A DNA stretch of 61,159 nucleotides from an uncultured Eubacterium sp. (lineage in GTDB: Bacteria; Bacillota; Clostridia; Lachnospirales; Lachnospiraceae): NCBI RefSeq assembly GCF_934295145.1, contig NZ_CAKRAS010000012.1:1-61159 (forward strand), in the 5' to 3' direction. The notes under the pieces are model-generated. The model had not been told where the DNA came from, did not search any database, and saw nothing but the letters and a program-made list of their open reading frames with translations. This document shows, in pieces, positions 1-7,104 of the stretch; position 1 is the first letter of the stretch; each line of letters begins with the position of its first letter. A program made the position numbers and the translations under genes.

Positions 1-296
1 CGTTATCGGAGCGAGCATAGCCCGACCGCGGGAGTGTGTCTGAACCAACAGCTGTTTTTGCTGTTGGTGAGTTCGCGAATTTAATCAGAACTTGCTCTGG
101 CAAGTTCTGGTGCGAGATTCGGGTCTGCGTAGCAGACATATTTCAAATCCGAATCTCTGCACATTTATGCGAAGCTATTCTAAGTGGAGGTGAAACCTCC
201 GCTTAGGAGATAAGCGGCGCAGCGCAGATAGAAAATCAGTCGTGCCGGCATTGGAGTTTTCTTCCAGCTTTTTTAAAACTACCCTAAACAAGAATT
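1..296 (-). repeat. Family II structured 3'-UTR repeat, copy A (cut by window edge)
   Basis: Read on the minus strand, this element starts at the stop codon of the SnoaL-like gene (ATTCTTGTTTAGGGT at about 281-295) and runs off the left edge. It shares this lead with copy C at 61073-61159, and an internal block around GCGCTGCGCCGC (about 211-235) with copies B and C. It contains several perfect small hairpins, for example AACCAACAG/CTGTTGGTT (about 45-77), CAGAACTTG/CAAGTTCTG (about 87-110) and CTAAG-GGAGG/CCTCC-CTTAG (about 180-207). The AAAAAAGCTGGAAG arm at about 260-274 matches the closing arm of copy B; its partner arm lies outside the window. It is probably a terminator-like structured 3' UTR. 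No protein reading is convincing. Confidence 0.7.
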
Positions 297-664
297 TAAA
301 ACTGTCCATTCGAATTATTGCATTCCATGTTATCCACACGCATGGTGCAATCCCAGTGTTCTGCCAGTTTTCCATCTTCCAGTCGATACAGATCAAACAC
401 TTTTACAACCACACCGCCATCCATTTTGCATTTGAAGAACATGCACACCAGATCACCATCCTCCAGACACTGGATTGTCTCAGTCTGCGGATGTCCAGCC
501 AGGAATCCTTTCATAAATACAAGAAATCCTTCTTTTCCGTCTGCTACTTCCGGTGAATGTTGCTTGTAATCATCCAGCATAAGATCATCGATTTCTGACA
601 GATCCCATGCATTAAATACACGTTCATAAAAATATTCTACTACTTCTTTATTTGTCCGCTTCAT
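296..664 (-). CDS. SnoaL/NTF2-like protein, left-end paralogue
   Basis: A 122-residue protein of the SnoaL-like/NTF2-like fold, a small alpha+beta barrel used as a cyclase, isomerase or ligand-binding domain. The N-terminal helix (VVEYFYERVFNAWD), the conserved H-S-P-x-x-x-D-G-K-E-G-F segment, and the closing strands 'GDLVCMFFKCKMDGG...VFDLYRLEDGKLAEHWD' are typical. It is clearly paralogous to the protein at 24542-24907: the same D-G-K-E-G-F, E-D-G-K-L-A-E-H-W-D and terminal N-G-x-F. A GGAG ribosome-binding site lies about 10 nt before the ATG. It is the last gene on the minus strand downstream of the TmcAL-like gene, with a structured repeat beginning at its stop codon. The substrate is unknown. 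Its position at the island border suggests a role in C-glycoside or oxo-sugar handling, which is inference. Confidence 0.75.
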   Translation of the reverse strand: MKRTNKEVVEYFYERVFNAWDLSEIDDLMLDDYKQHSPEVADGKEGFLVFMKGFLAGHPQTETIQCLEDGDLVCMFFKCKMDGGVVVKVFDLYRLEDGKLAEHWDCTMRVDNMECNNSNGQF

Positions 665-702
665 TAATATATCTCCAATTTTTACGTTTTATTTTTCATA
701 AC

Positions 703-1578
703 TCAAGCTTCTGTCGTTATCCACTTTGCATCCGAGGAAAAATCCCTCAGCTGCCAGTGAATGACATCCAATTTACGGATTTTCAGTATCAGACGCAGAA
801 AATACTTCCGAATCTCCACCAGTTCATGGTCTTTCCCCGCGATCAATACCGCGAACTGGTCAAAGTCCTCGTATAATTCACGCTGCGCGATCATGGCCTG
901 ACTTCGTTTTTCATAGCCTCCATAAGTGTCAGAAAACACATCCTCTGATTCCATGAGCCGTTCCAGCAGCCGTTCTTCCCATGTATCGCTCCATCCCTGC
1001 TCTTTCCAGAAATCCGATACTTCCGGGATACACATGCACTTCACACTGCTGTACATATACTTCAATGATTTGATGCATTCCACCGCCAGGACATTTCGCG
1101 GAGCAAGCATGATTTTCTCTCCACCTGGCAGCCCATCCTCAATTGCTTTTGCCTGAGCCTGATAAAATGTCATACCACTCTGTTTATATGCAGCCAGCCG
1201 CTTCTGAAAAGTCTTTTCATTTCGGATTAGGACATACGCAATATCCAGTAACTGTGCGTAAGAAGCATCCAATGATTCCAGCACAAGTACATCAATATCC
1301 TTCGCATTTGTGATCAGATTCGACGTACTGTAACCATAGATTCCGACACTGGACAGACAGGTGTACAGCGGAAGTTCCAGAATCTGATTTACCCCTATCT
1401 GCTTTGCCTTTTCCAGTCTGGATTCCATCGGTTCTGCTGCTGGCTGGCCGTTCTGAAGATAGTTGCCACTCATAATTGCAAGTACCTGATCCGCCCCGGA
1501 GGCCTGCTTCACCTGTGCCAGGCGCTGCTGTTCCGTCTCCAATGTATCCATAAAATCTGTAAAATACGCTGCTTTCAT
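703..1578 (-). CDS. Degenerate TmcAL-like (nucleotidyltransferase family) protein
   Basis: A 291-residue protein whose middle resembles TmcAL (YlbM/DUF795), the tRNA-Met cytidine acetate ligase. Visible family features are 'MSGNYLQNGQPA' (family: SGNF-x-QRGEPA), 'GVNQILELPLYTCLSSVGIYG' (family: GADLVIELP), 'QAKAIEDGLPG' and 'PRNVLAVECIKSLKYM' (family: PNNILGIEY). Two things are wrong for a real TmcAL. The N-terminal ATP-binding NPFHNGH motif is replaced by TDFMDTLE, and the protein is about 100 residues shorter than usual. It is therefore probably a divergent paralogue that has lost tRNA acetate ligase chemistry or acts on something else. It shares strand and direction with the alpha1/beta1 pair upstream and the SnoaL-like gene downstream. 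Family assignment is moderately sure; function is unknown. Confidence 0.6.
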   Translation of the reverse strand: MKAAYFTDFMDTLETEQQRLAQVKQASGADQVLAIMSGNYLQNGQPAAEPMESRLEKAKQIGVNQILELPLYTCLSSVGIYGYSTSNLITNAKDIDVLVLESLDASYAQLLDIAYVLIRNEKTFQKRLAAYKQSGMTFYQAQAKAIEDGLPGGEKIMLAPRNVLAVECIKSLKYMYSSVKCMCIPEVSDFWKEQGWSDTWEERLLERLMESEDVFSDTYGGYEKRSQAMIAQRELYEDFDQFAVLIAGKDHELVEIRKYFLRLILKIRKLDVIHWQLRDFSSDAKWITTEA

Positions 1579-1629
1579 TATTGTTCCTTTTCCTAATATC
1601 TTTTTTGTTATAAATCCCTAAGAACAAGT

Positions 1630-1687
1630 TGTGCATTGCATACACATTAGAAGTTAATTCCGGTCCAACTTGCCTCATCAATGCACA
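1630..1687. promoter_or_regulatory. 9-bp inverted repeat upstream of the TmcAL-like gene
   Basis: TGTGCATTG (1630-1638) and CAATGCACA (1679-1687) are perfect inverted repeats in the 5' region of the minus-strand TmcAL-like gene. The stretch also contains TTGGAC, a poor -35 candidate. This may be a regulator site or an RNA hairpin; no known operator is recognised. Confidence 0.3.
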
Positions 1688-1737
1688 TGTTGCCATGTAC
1701 ACTATGTAAAAATTTGTCTTTTCATAACTTAAGCGGA

Positions 1738-1908
1738 AAAATCGGAGAAATTTATCTCAACGAACGATTCAGAGAACGACTGCGTTTTGCGAGTTTTGCG
1801 CGAGTGGAAGACGACCAGCTTTTATAGGAGTCGAGAACAAGCGCAATGAAACCGAAGCAAAACGAGGGTAGTGAACGGTTAGTGAGTGAGATAAATTTCT
1901 CCGATTTT
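1738..1908 (-). repeat. Family I structured 3'-UTR repeat, copy 1
   Basis: A perfect 22-bp inverted repeat (1738-1759 and 1887-1908; inner part GAGAAATTTATCTC) encloses a 127-nt core (1760-1886). The core is about 85 percent or more identical to those at 25246-25372 and 49458-49584, for example the shared segments GACGACCAGCTTTTAT and ACCGAAGCAAAAC. The element lies 17 nt downstream of the stop of the minus-strand beta1 gene. On that strand it ends in a T run, so it can serve as its terminator. The intergenic stretch 1579-1924 otherwise holds only the 5' region of the TmcAL-like gene. Confidence 0.85.
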
Positions 1909-1924
1909 GCTTTAAATTATAAAA

Positions 1925-2362
1925 TCAATTACACAGAAGCATTCTTCTCTCGTTATCAACGCCAAACATATGAGCCATATTTCCAAGACCGCTTCCGTCT
2001 TCTTCTGCTTCCAGTGCACCATTGTAATTCAGTACCCAGCCATACTGCAGGCTGACATCATGGTATCCGATGGAAAGTCCGCCTTTCTTTTTAATACGGT
2101 ATGTCAGCGGTGTTCTGAACTGCCAGTATTTGTGCAGATCAAACATCTCTTCTCTGGTGTACTCAATTCCGTCATATACGAAGATAATCTCATCACGGTC
2201 AAATACTTCACCGTCTACTACGACATTACCGAAACGGCACTGTGTAAACCAGTATCCTTTATAGTATTTCGGAACGAATTTAAATTCGAATCCATCGATT
2301 TCTCCGTTCTCATCATATGTATTGTGAAAACCACGCTGCTGAATTGGGCGAATTTCTACCAT
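1925..2362 (-). CDS. C-glycoside deglycosidase beta subunit (DUF6379 type), set 1
   Basis: A 145-residue all-beta protein related to the small subunit of bacterial C-glycoside deglycosidases (DUF6379/CGDB family: partners of DgpC/CarB/DfgA-like subunits, by family knowledge). The start chosen here is the ATG giving MVEIRPIQQRGF, preceded by a strong AAGGAGG at 8 nt; the same frame stays open further upstream, but that extension overlaps the alpha gene. The features shared with the beta subunits at 5336-5755 and 22381-22773 are the 'NGEIDGFEFKF' early strand, a central 'D-R-D-E-I-x-F' turn and a late 'G-x-H-D-V-x-L' strand. It follows alpha1 by 19 nt, so the two are co-translated. The subunit is thought to shape the aglycone pocket and complete the active site of the alpha subunit. 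Confidence 0.82.
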   Translation of the reverse strand: MVEIRPIQQRGFHNTYDENGEIDGFEFKFVPKYYKGYWFTQCRFGNVVVDGEVFDRDEIIFVYDGIEYTREEMFDLHKYWQFRTPLTYRIKKKGGLSIGYHDVSLQYGWVLNYNGALEAEEDGSGLGNMAHMFGVDNERRMLLCN

Positions 2363-2381
2363 TATCGTTTTCCTCCTTTTC

Positions 2382-3290
2382 TTAGTATCCCAGAATGTTA
2401 CGAAGCATAATCTGATGACGACGAACCTGATCCGGAATATGCTCCATAGCCTGTGCAAATTTTTCCGGTCCTTCTTCTGCGAAGAAACGAATGCCACCTT
2501 CGTACTCGGAAAGCAGATCTCCGCTCCAGCCATTGTCTACCATCAGTTTGATTACTTCCGGATACGGGATGGTCTCTTCCTCAAAATTCTCATTCATGTA
2601 AGTGAATTTTGCATGGCAAACATAGCTGTATGGAAGGAAATCAACAATTTCTTCCGGTTTGCTGATATCATCGAAGTTCAGCCATGGAAGTCCCACCATA
2701 TCCTGAGATGCTTTGTACTGGAAAGTACCAAAATCGATATTAAATCCAAAGTGAGAAGTTTTGGTACGATGGATAAAATCAAGATATTCATCGCGGATAT
2801 GCGGGGTATGGAGTGTTGTCGGAAGATGTACTTCATTTTGCATACGCACATCATATTTCTCGGCATATGGAAGCGCTTTTTCAATGTAATTCTGCCAACC
2901 CGGTTCCGGATCACACAGCTCATTTGTACATGTAATCTTTGTACGGAGTGCTTTGAATCCAAGTAAATGAGCCAGGCGGAAATCCTGTTTTAACTCCTCT
3001 ACTACTTCATCATCGCTCATGCCTTTTCCACGGTGCAGATGATTCTCTGCCCAGTGTCCTAACTCGGACGGCTGCATGTTATATTTCTCGCATAATCTCC
3101 AGTAATGGTCGATCCATTCCGGGGACGGATTTGGATAATTTGGGATATAACTTGTCAGAAATTCGAAACAAGTTGCTCCTGTATCAGCCATTTCCTCGAA
3201 AGCATCATCCAGTGTCATTGTTTTTCCAAGAAGGTTATGATAGCTGTATAAGCAGATACCTCTTCTCGGAGTTCCCTTTTCAATACTCAT
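2382..3290 (-). CDS. C-glycoside deglycosidase alpha subunit (TIM-barrel isomerase/epimerase family), set 1
   Basis: A 302-residue sugar phosphate isomerase/epimerase-type TIM barrel (AP_endonuc_2 superfamily). The divalent-metal and catalytic positions line up with the two other alpha subunits here: E153-x-H155 in 'QNEVHLP', D186 in 'NIDFGTF', H226 in 'CHAKF', and E262-Y-E-G in 'SEYEGG'. In characterised family members (DgpBC, CarBC, DfgAB), such a subunit with a small beta partner eliminates the aglycone from a 3-oxo-C-glycoside. It lies immediately upstream of beta1 and divergent from an AraC regulator, with face-to-face promoters between them. It is the most divergent of the three alphas: it lacks the N-terminal SLYSL signature and has 'CLYSY'. 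The glycoside used cannot be read from the sequence. Confidence 0.82.
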   Translation of the reverse strand: MSIEKGTPRRGICLYSYHNLLGKTMTLDDAFEEMADTGATCFEFLTSYIPNYPNPSPEWIDHYWRLCEKYNMQPSELGHWAENHLHRGKGMSDDEVVEELKQDFRLAHLLGFKALRTKITCTNELCDPEPGWQNYIEKALPYAEKYDVRMQNEVHLPTTLHTPHIRDEYLDFIHRTKTSHFGFNIDFGTFQYKASQDMVGLPWLNFDDISKPEEIVDFLPYSYVCHAKFTYMNENFEEETIPYPEVIKLMVDNGWSGDLLSEYEGGIRFFAEEGPEKFAQAMEHIPDQVRRHQIMLRNILGY

Positions 3291-3373
3291 GATTATATGT
3301 CCTCCTTTTTATTAAATAACTTCTTATTTATTGATTCGTCCGAAACATCTATTCCTCTCTTTCGAACAATTTT

Positions 3374-3402
3374 ATTATATCAGTCTGATCCCCATATTTC
3401 CA
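3374..3402 (-). promoter_or_regulatory. Promoter of alpha1-beta1
   Basis: On the minus strand TGGAAA (3397-3402) and TATAAT (3374-3379) are separated by 17 nt. This is a consensus -10 with a weak -35, upstream of the alpha1 gene. Confidence 0.55.
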
Positions 3403-3423
3403 TGTATAGCATTCTCAAAAAAA

Positions 3424-3452
3424 TGGACAAAATTACGATTCTATACTATAAT
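3424..3452 (+). promoter_or_regulatory. Promoter of the AraC regulator gene
   Basis: TGGACA (3424-3429), a 17-nt spacer, then a perfect TATAAT (3447-3452), 40 nt before the AraC start. It is divergent from and close to the alpha1 promoter, so the regulator could act on both. Confidence 0.65.
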
Positions 3453-3492
3453 GGCAATCATAAAACACCCACAAAAAACAGGAGAATAAAAC

Positions 3493-4329
3493 ATGAATTT
3501 TCTAATTGCTAGCCAGAATAAAAAATTTTATGATTACCCATCCCACAGCCACATATTCTGGGAAATGCTTCTGAATATCGAAGGTTCCGGAACCGCCGTG
3601 ATTGACGGAAAAACCTACGATTTCCAGCCGGGCACCATCTTTTGCATCCGCCCGGGTATCCTGCACAGTAAACGTTCAGCTGACGGTTTTGTGGATGGCA
3701 GTATTCTGCTCATGGATTTCTGTATGGAATCCGATTCTGAAAACGTCTTTGTATTTCAGGATGATGAACGAAATTCTTTTTACTCCCTGTTCAAGCTTGC
3801 CCTGGATTATCCCTTAGATCCGGCCACAGATGTTTATGCAGAACGTTTTTTGCGTTCCATTCTGGATGCCATGCAGAATCTTTTGTGCCATTGGAAGAAT
3901 GCAGGCTGCAAAAACCCGGAAGTGCTCCGTGTCCAGAAAATTCTGTCCGACCATGTGGGGGATATGCACTTTGACCTGGACAAAGTCATCCAGGAAACAT
4001 CTTACTCCCCGAATCATTTTCGGAAACTATTTAAAGAACAGTGCAACTGCTCTCCTCTGCAATATTACAATCTCCTGAAAATCCAGCGGGCAAAAGAACA
4101 GATTCTTCATCATAAGTCCATTCTTACGATCCAACAAATTGCACATAACTGCGGTTTCGAAGATCCTTATTATTTTTCCCGGCTCTTTAAAAAAATTACC
4201 GGTGTCAGTCCGATGCAATACTATAAACAAAGTCGGGAAAATATGTCCGATATTGTTCCCAGAAACCGTTTTGATAATCTGGAGCAGGATTTACATCCGG
4301 TGGAATCCATCCGCTATTTTGAATTGTAA
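3493..4329 (+). CDS. AraC-family regulator with N-terminal cupin, set 1/2
   Basis: A 278-residue transcription factor. Residues about 10-100 form a cupin ('SHSHIFWEMLLNIEGSGTAVIDGKTY', 'PGTIFCIRPG') that should bind the inducer. The C-terminal about 100 residues carry the two AraC helix-turn-helices, ending in 'IAHNCGFEDPYYFSRLFKKITGVSPMQYY'. AGGAGA precedes the ATG. It is divergent from alpha1-beta1 and convergent with beta2-alpha2, whose last gene ends only 11 bp from its stop, so it sits between two deglycosidase sets. It is paralogous to the regulator at 20366-21181. It probably activates one or both sets in response to a glycoside or sugar, which is inference from position. Confidence 0.88.
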   Translation: MNFLIASQNKKFYDYPSHSHIFWEMLLNIEGSGTAVIDGKTYDFQPGTIFCIRPGILHSKRSADGFVDGSILLMDFCMESDSENVFVFQDDERNSFYSLFKLALDYPLDPATDVYAERFLRSILDAMQNLLCHWKNAGCKNPEVLRVQKILSDHVGDMHFDLDKVIQETSYSPNHFRKLFKEQCNCSPLQYYNLLKIQRAKEQILHHKSILTIQQIAHNCGFEDPYYFSRLFKKITGVSPMQYYKQSRENMSDIVPRNRFDNLEQDLHPVESIRYFEL

Positions 4330-4340
4330 CTTTTCACCTT

Positions 4341-5315
4341 TTATTTTGTCTCTGCATCCAGCATATGATTTACCATATTTACAAAATGTCCAAGCTGTTC
4401 CACGCAGCTGACATCGGAGTAAAAATGATGTCCCTCAAACTCGCTGGCAATGTAACCTTTGTAACCGTTTTCAACCAGCGCATGGATCAGTGTCTCATAC
4501 GGGATGCACGGATCATGCTCATCATTGTCAAGATAATAGAATTTGCCGTGGATGTAAAAAATGCAGTCCATCACAGCTTTTAACTGCTCCACTTTTGCCG
4601 GGTGATTGAACTTGCCAAACATTTCTTCTGCATAATGTTTCTCAATGTCGGTATAATCTCCGTTGTTGACTTTCTCCATGTCGCCGCCTGCTGCATGGAT
4701 CTGTACGATCTCATCCAGTTTTTCCGGGCGACAGCCAAATTCAACGGCCTGACGCAGGTAAAGAGCATGTGGCATTTCCTGGAAAATGGAAAAATCAGGC
4801 ACGAAACCGAGATATCCTTTTCCTTCTCCCTTCATGATCTCGAAATACTCTTTCCATACATCCACATCCGGATGATGCGGCCAGTGCATTTCAATGGTCA
4901 GCTTCATATCCAGCTCTTTGCAGTAAGGGATCATTTTCCGGAAAATCTTCGGAGAGATCGCATGCTGGGTACGGACCATCGGAAATCCTGCTTTTTTTGC
5001 ATAAACCAGATCGTTTAAGGTGCACTGAATGATCTCTTCCTCATTCATATCACGGTCACTTCTTGTTCCCATGTCGATATAGGCAGACCAGCAAACCGGC
5101 TCCAGTTCGTATTTTTCCAGTAATCCTTTCAAGTTATATAACCATTCATCGGAAGGAAAAGGATAATCCGGAACCATCTGTGCTGCTACCAGTTCGATTC
5201 CTTTGTATCCCATATCGTGAACGGCTTTCAGGCATCCTTCCAGATCCAGTGTTCCATGGATAAATTCCGTTGACAGGCTGTACAGAGACACGCCAATTTT
5301 AATATCTGTATTCAT
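4341..5315 (-). CDS. C-glycoside deglycosidase alpha subunit (TIM-barrel), set 2
   Basis: A 324-residue TIM-barrel protein of the sugar isomerase/epimerase family, starting 'MNTDIKIGVSLYSL'. The conserved putative metal and acid-base positions are E142-x-H144 in 'IEMHWPHH', D174 in 'VPDFSIF', H256 in 'IHGKF' and E292-F-E-G in 'SEFEGHH'. It is close in sequence to the set-3 alpha: both have SLYSL at the start, 'GIELV/L' after the first helix, and an H-x-K motif. Gene order in this set is beta then alpha, the reverse of sets 1 and 3. It is the distal gene of a two-gene operon and ends tail-to-tail with the AraC gene. Expected role: C-C bond cleavage of an oxidised C-glycoside, together with beta2. 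Confidence 0.82.
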   Translation of the reverse strand: MNTDIKIGVSLYSLSTEFIHGTLDLEGCLKAVHDMGYKGIELVAAQMVPDYPFPSDEWLYNLKGLLEKYELEPVCWSAYIDMGTRSDRDMNEEEIIQCTLNDLVYAKKAGFPMVRTQHAISPKIFRKMIPYCKELDMKLTIEMHWPHHPDVDVWKEYFEIMKGEGKGYLGFVPDFSIFQEMPHALYLRQAVEFGCRPEKLDEIVQIHAAGGDMEKVNNGDYTDIEKHYAEEMFGKFNHPAKVEQLKAVMDCIFYIHGKFYYLDNDEHDPCIPYETLIHALVENGYKGYIASEFEGHHFYSDVSCVEQLGHFVNMVNHMLDAETK

Positions 5316-5335
5316 AATCGTTCATCTCCTTTTTC

Positions 5336-5755
5336 CTATTGTTCAGCCATCAATGTCTCGGTCCGGTCACTGATCAGTGTCAGATACTGACCGAAATATC
5401 CGGTATACGGAACTCTGTGTTTCATGTATACACGAAGAGAATGTTCTCCCGGTGCGATACCGCCAATCTGCTGCACCTGAATTGTTGCCGGTTTCATTAC
5501 ATACCAGTACTCATGGTTCAGCTCCGGCAGATCTGAAATCGTAAATTCTTTTCCGTTCAGTCCGAACGCGATGTCTTCCTTCGGGATCTCCTGTCCGTCC
5601 ATCTCAAACTTCAAATCTTCAATACAACTCAGATAGCATCCGCGGTAAGACGGATAGCGAATTTCAAACTCATATCCGATTTTCTTTCCTGCTACGATCT
5701 CATTTTTGATTGGTTTCTCACAGATCAGGATCTCATTATATGCCACAAAATCCAT
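5336..5755 (-). CDS. C-glycoside deglycosidase beta subunit (DUF6379 type), set 2
   Basis: A 139-residue small beta-sheet protein. The start chosen is MDFVAYNEIL, which follows AAGGAGAG; the open frame extends 28 residues upstream without a ribosome-binding site. Family features: 'GKKIGYEFEIRYPSYRG' early strands, 'E-M-D-G-Q-E-I-P-K-E-D-I-A-F' as the central hairpin, 'PATIQVQQIGGIAPGEH' and 'V-Y-M-K-H-R-V-P-Y'. It is the first gene of the beta2-alpha2 operon, 20 nt before alpha2. Its 5' region (5756-5983) contains a family V repeat and a short CTGT-TTTT-ACAG hairpin followed by T6, a possible attenuator. No clear promoter was found. The terminator at 5984-6018 separates it from the transporter operon. 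Confidence 0.8.
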   Translation of the reverse strand: MDFVAYNEILICEKPIKNEIVAGKKIGYEFEIRYPSYRGCYLSCIEDLKFEMDGQEIPKEDIAFGLNGKEFTISDLPELNHEYWYVMKPATIQVQQIGGIAPGEHSLRVYMKHRVPYTGYFGQYLTLISDRTETLMAEQ

Positions 5756-5816
5756 TCTTTCTCTCTCCTTTTTAACAAAAAACTGTAAAAACAGCTTTTT
5801 TTCCTGTTTTTTGGTA

Positions 5817-5983
5817 CAAGAAAGTGTGTTATCACACACTTACGCGTTTAAAATTATCAATAGCACATCTTTCTTGCCCGCGCCGAGCACGCTTGCAAAG
5901 CAAGAATCTCTTCTCGTGCGAGTGCGCATCGTTTGCACGAAGTGCTTTTGTTTGATAGGAAATTCATCGTAATTTCCTATCAA
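5817..5983 (-). repeat. Family V repeat, copy 1
   Basis: This matches 45508-45623 over both ends: CAAGAAAGTGTG and the AAGTGTG/CACACTT hairpin on the left, and TTCTCGTGCGAGTGCGCAT through the GATAGGAAATT/AATTTCCTATC hairpin on the right. This copy has about 50 extra nt between the two conserved blocks. Like the other copy, it abuts a minus-strand intrinsic terminator on that terminator's downstream side. Confidence 0.75.
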
Positions 5984-6018
5984 AAAAAGACAGGTGCGCA
6001 CAAAGCACCTGTCTTTTT
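5984..6018. terminator. Intrinsic terminator after the ABC/oxidoreductase operon
   Basis: AAAAAGACAGGTGC (5984-5997) pairs with GCACCTGTCTTTTT (6005-6018). The A and T runs make it bidirectional. It lies 9 nt past the stop of the minus-strand oxidoreductase at 6028. Confidence 0.85.
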
Positions 6019-6027
6019 CAGGTTTAC

Positions 6028-7092
6028 TTATGCCTCAAAGTCTACAGATTTTCTTGTCTTTGCAGACAGTCTTGCTGCATCCATAACTTTTAACACACGT
6101 TTTACTTCCGGAATCTTAACCAGGAAGTCTTCTTCTCCACGGTATGCTTTGACATAATTTTCAAAATACATACGGTGTGTGGTCTGAGCGATCTCGATAT
6201 CTTTGCTCAGGATCAGGCCTTCCCGCGGCGGTCCGAAAGATCTTGTCGGGCCTGCTGCTGTCATCGTACGACCATGACCTGCGTTCTGCAGTAAGCCGGC
6301 AGTATGTACAATCTTTCCTTCCGGATGGAAACCGTCCACATAAGCAGATCCTTTGTTTCCGCCCATGAACCAGTGACGCTCAAACCATCTTTCCTCATCT
6401 TTCAGGAAGTAAGTTCCCAGCTCTACCTCTGCAGTAATACCGTTTTCAAACATCAGCAGAACTTTGAAGTAATCATCGACCTGCTCGTTGATCACGTTTC
6501 TTACATCTGCAAATACGGATGTGATCTTGCCTGGGATCATGTAAAGCATCTGATCGATCAGATGTACACCCCAGTCATACATCATACCGCCGCCCTGCTC
6601 CGGATAAATATGCCAGTCATGCATATTTCCGTTGTATCCGTACAGACCGGTCTGAACAGTGTAGATATCACCGAGTTCATCTGAATCAAATACATTTTTC
6701 ATCGTGCGGTAATCCGGATCAAATCTTCTCTGCTGATGAACAGTGAATTTTACACCGTTCTCTGCAACTGCTTTCTCCATCTCCTCGAGATCCGGGATAG
6801 ATAATGCAACCGGTTTCTCACAGATAATGTTTTTCTTTGCTGCTGCTGCCATTTTTACCAGTTTCAGATGCTGGTTGTTATTTGCTGAAATGATAACAAC
6901 GTCGATATCATCTCTTGCCAGAAGATCCGCTGCGTCTGTATATTTTGCAACGCCTTCCGGAGCATCTTTCATCTGATCTGCCTCGATATCACAGATAGCG
7001 ATCACATCAATGCCATCAAAGTCGGATAATAAGGTCATGTGCTCATGTCCCATAAAGCCAAATCCGATAATACCAAATCTAAGATTTGCCAT
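6028..7092 (-). CDS. Gfo/Idh/MocA-family NAD(P)-dependent oxidoreductase, last gene of transporter operon
   Basis: A 354-residue Rossmann-fold sugar dehydrogenase. The dinucleotide-binding motif 'GIIGFGFMGHEH' is at residues about 7-18. The C-E-K-P catalytic lysine motif ('NIICEKPVAL') is near residue 93, followed by the 'Q-Q-R-R-F-D-P-D' and 'YDWGVHLIDQMLYM' elements that contain the family His. In C-glycoside pathways (DgpA-like enzymes, by family knowledge), a Gfo/Idh protein oxidises the sugar C3 hydroxyl. In this window three candidates could do this. It starts 12 nt after the isomerase at 7105 and ends at the operon terminator. The exact substrate and cofactor preference are not visible. 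Confidence 0.85.
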   Translation of the reverse strand: MANLRFGIIGFGFMGHEHMTLLSDFDGIDVIAICDIEADQMKDAPEGVAKYTDAADLLARDDIDVVIISANNNQHLKLVKMAAAAKKNIICEKPVALSIPDLEEMEKAVAENGVKFTVHQQRRFDPDYRTMKNVFDSDELGDIYTVQTGLYGYNGNMHDWHIYPEQGGGMMYDWGVHLIDQMLYMIPGKITSVFADVRNVINEQVDDYFKVLLMFENGITAEVELGTYFLKDEERWFERHWFMGGNKGSAYVDGFHPEGKIVHTAGLLQNAGHGRTMTAAGPTRSFGPPREGLILSKDIEIAQTTHRMYFENYVKAYRGEEDFLVKIPEVKRVLKVMDAARLSAKTRKSVDFEA

Positions 7093-7104
7093 AATTGTTT
7101 CCTC

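Noticed and set aside
242..569. Plus-strand open frames of 83-104 codons near 242-569
   Set aside because: Opposite to the SnoaL-like gene and lacking ribosome-binding sites; shadow frames.
2363..2533. N-terminal extension of the beta1 subunit to 202 residues
   Set aside because: Overlaps the alpha1 gene; the strong AAGGAGG before the ATG at 2362 and alignment with the other beta subunits fix the start.
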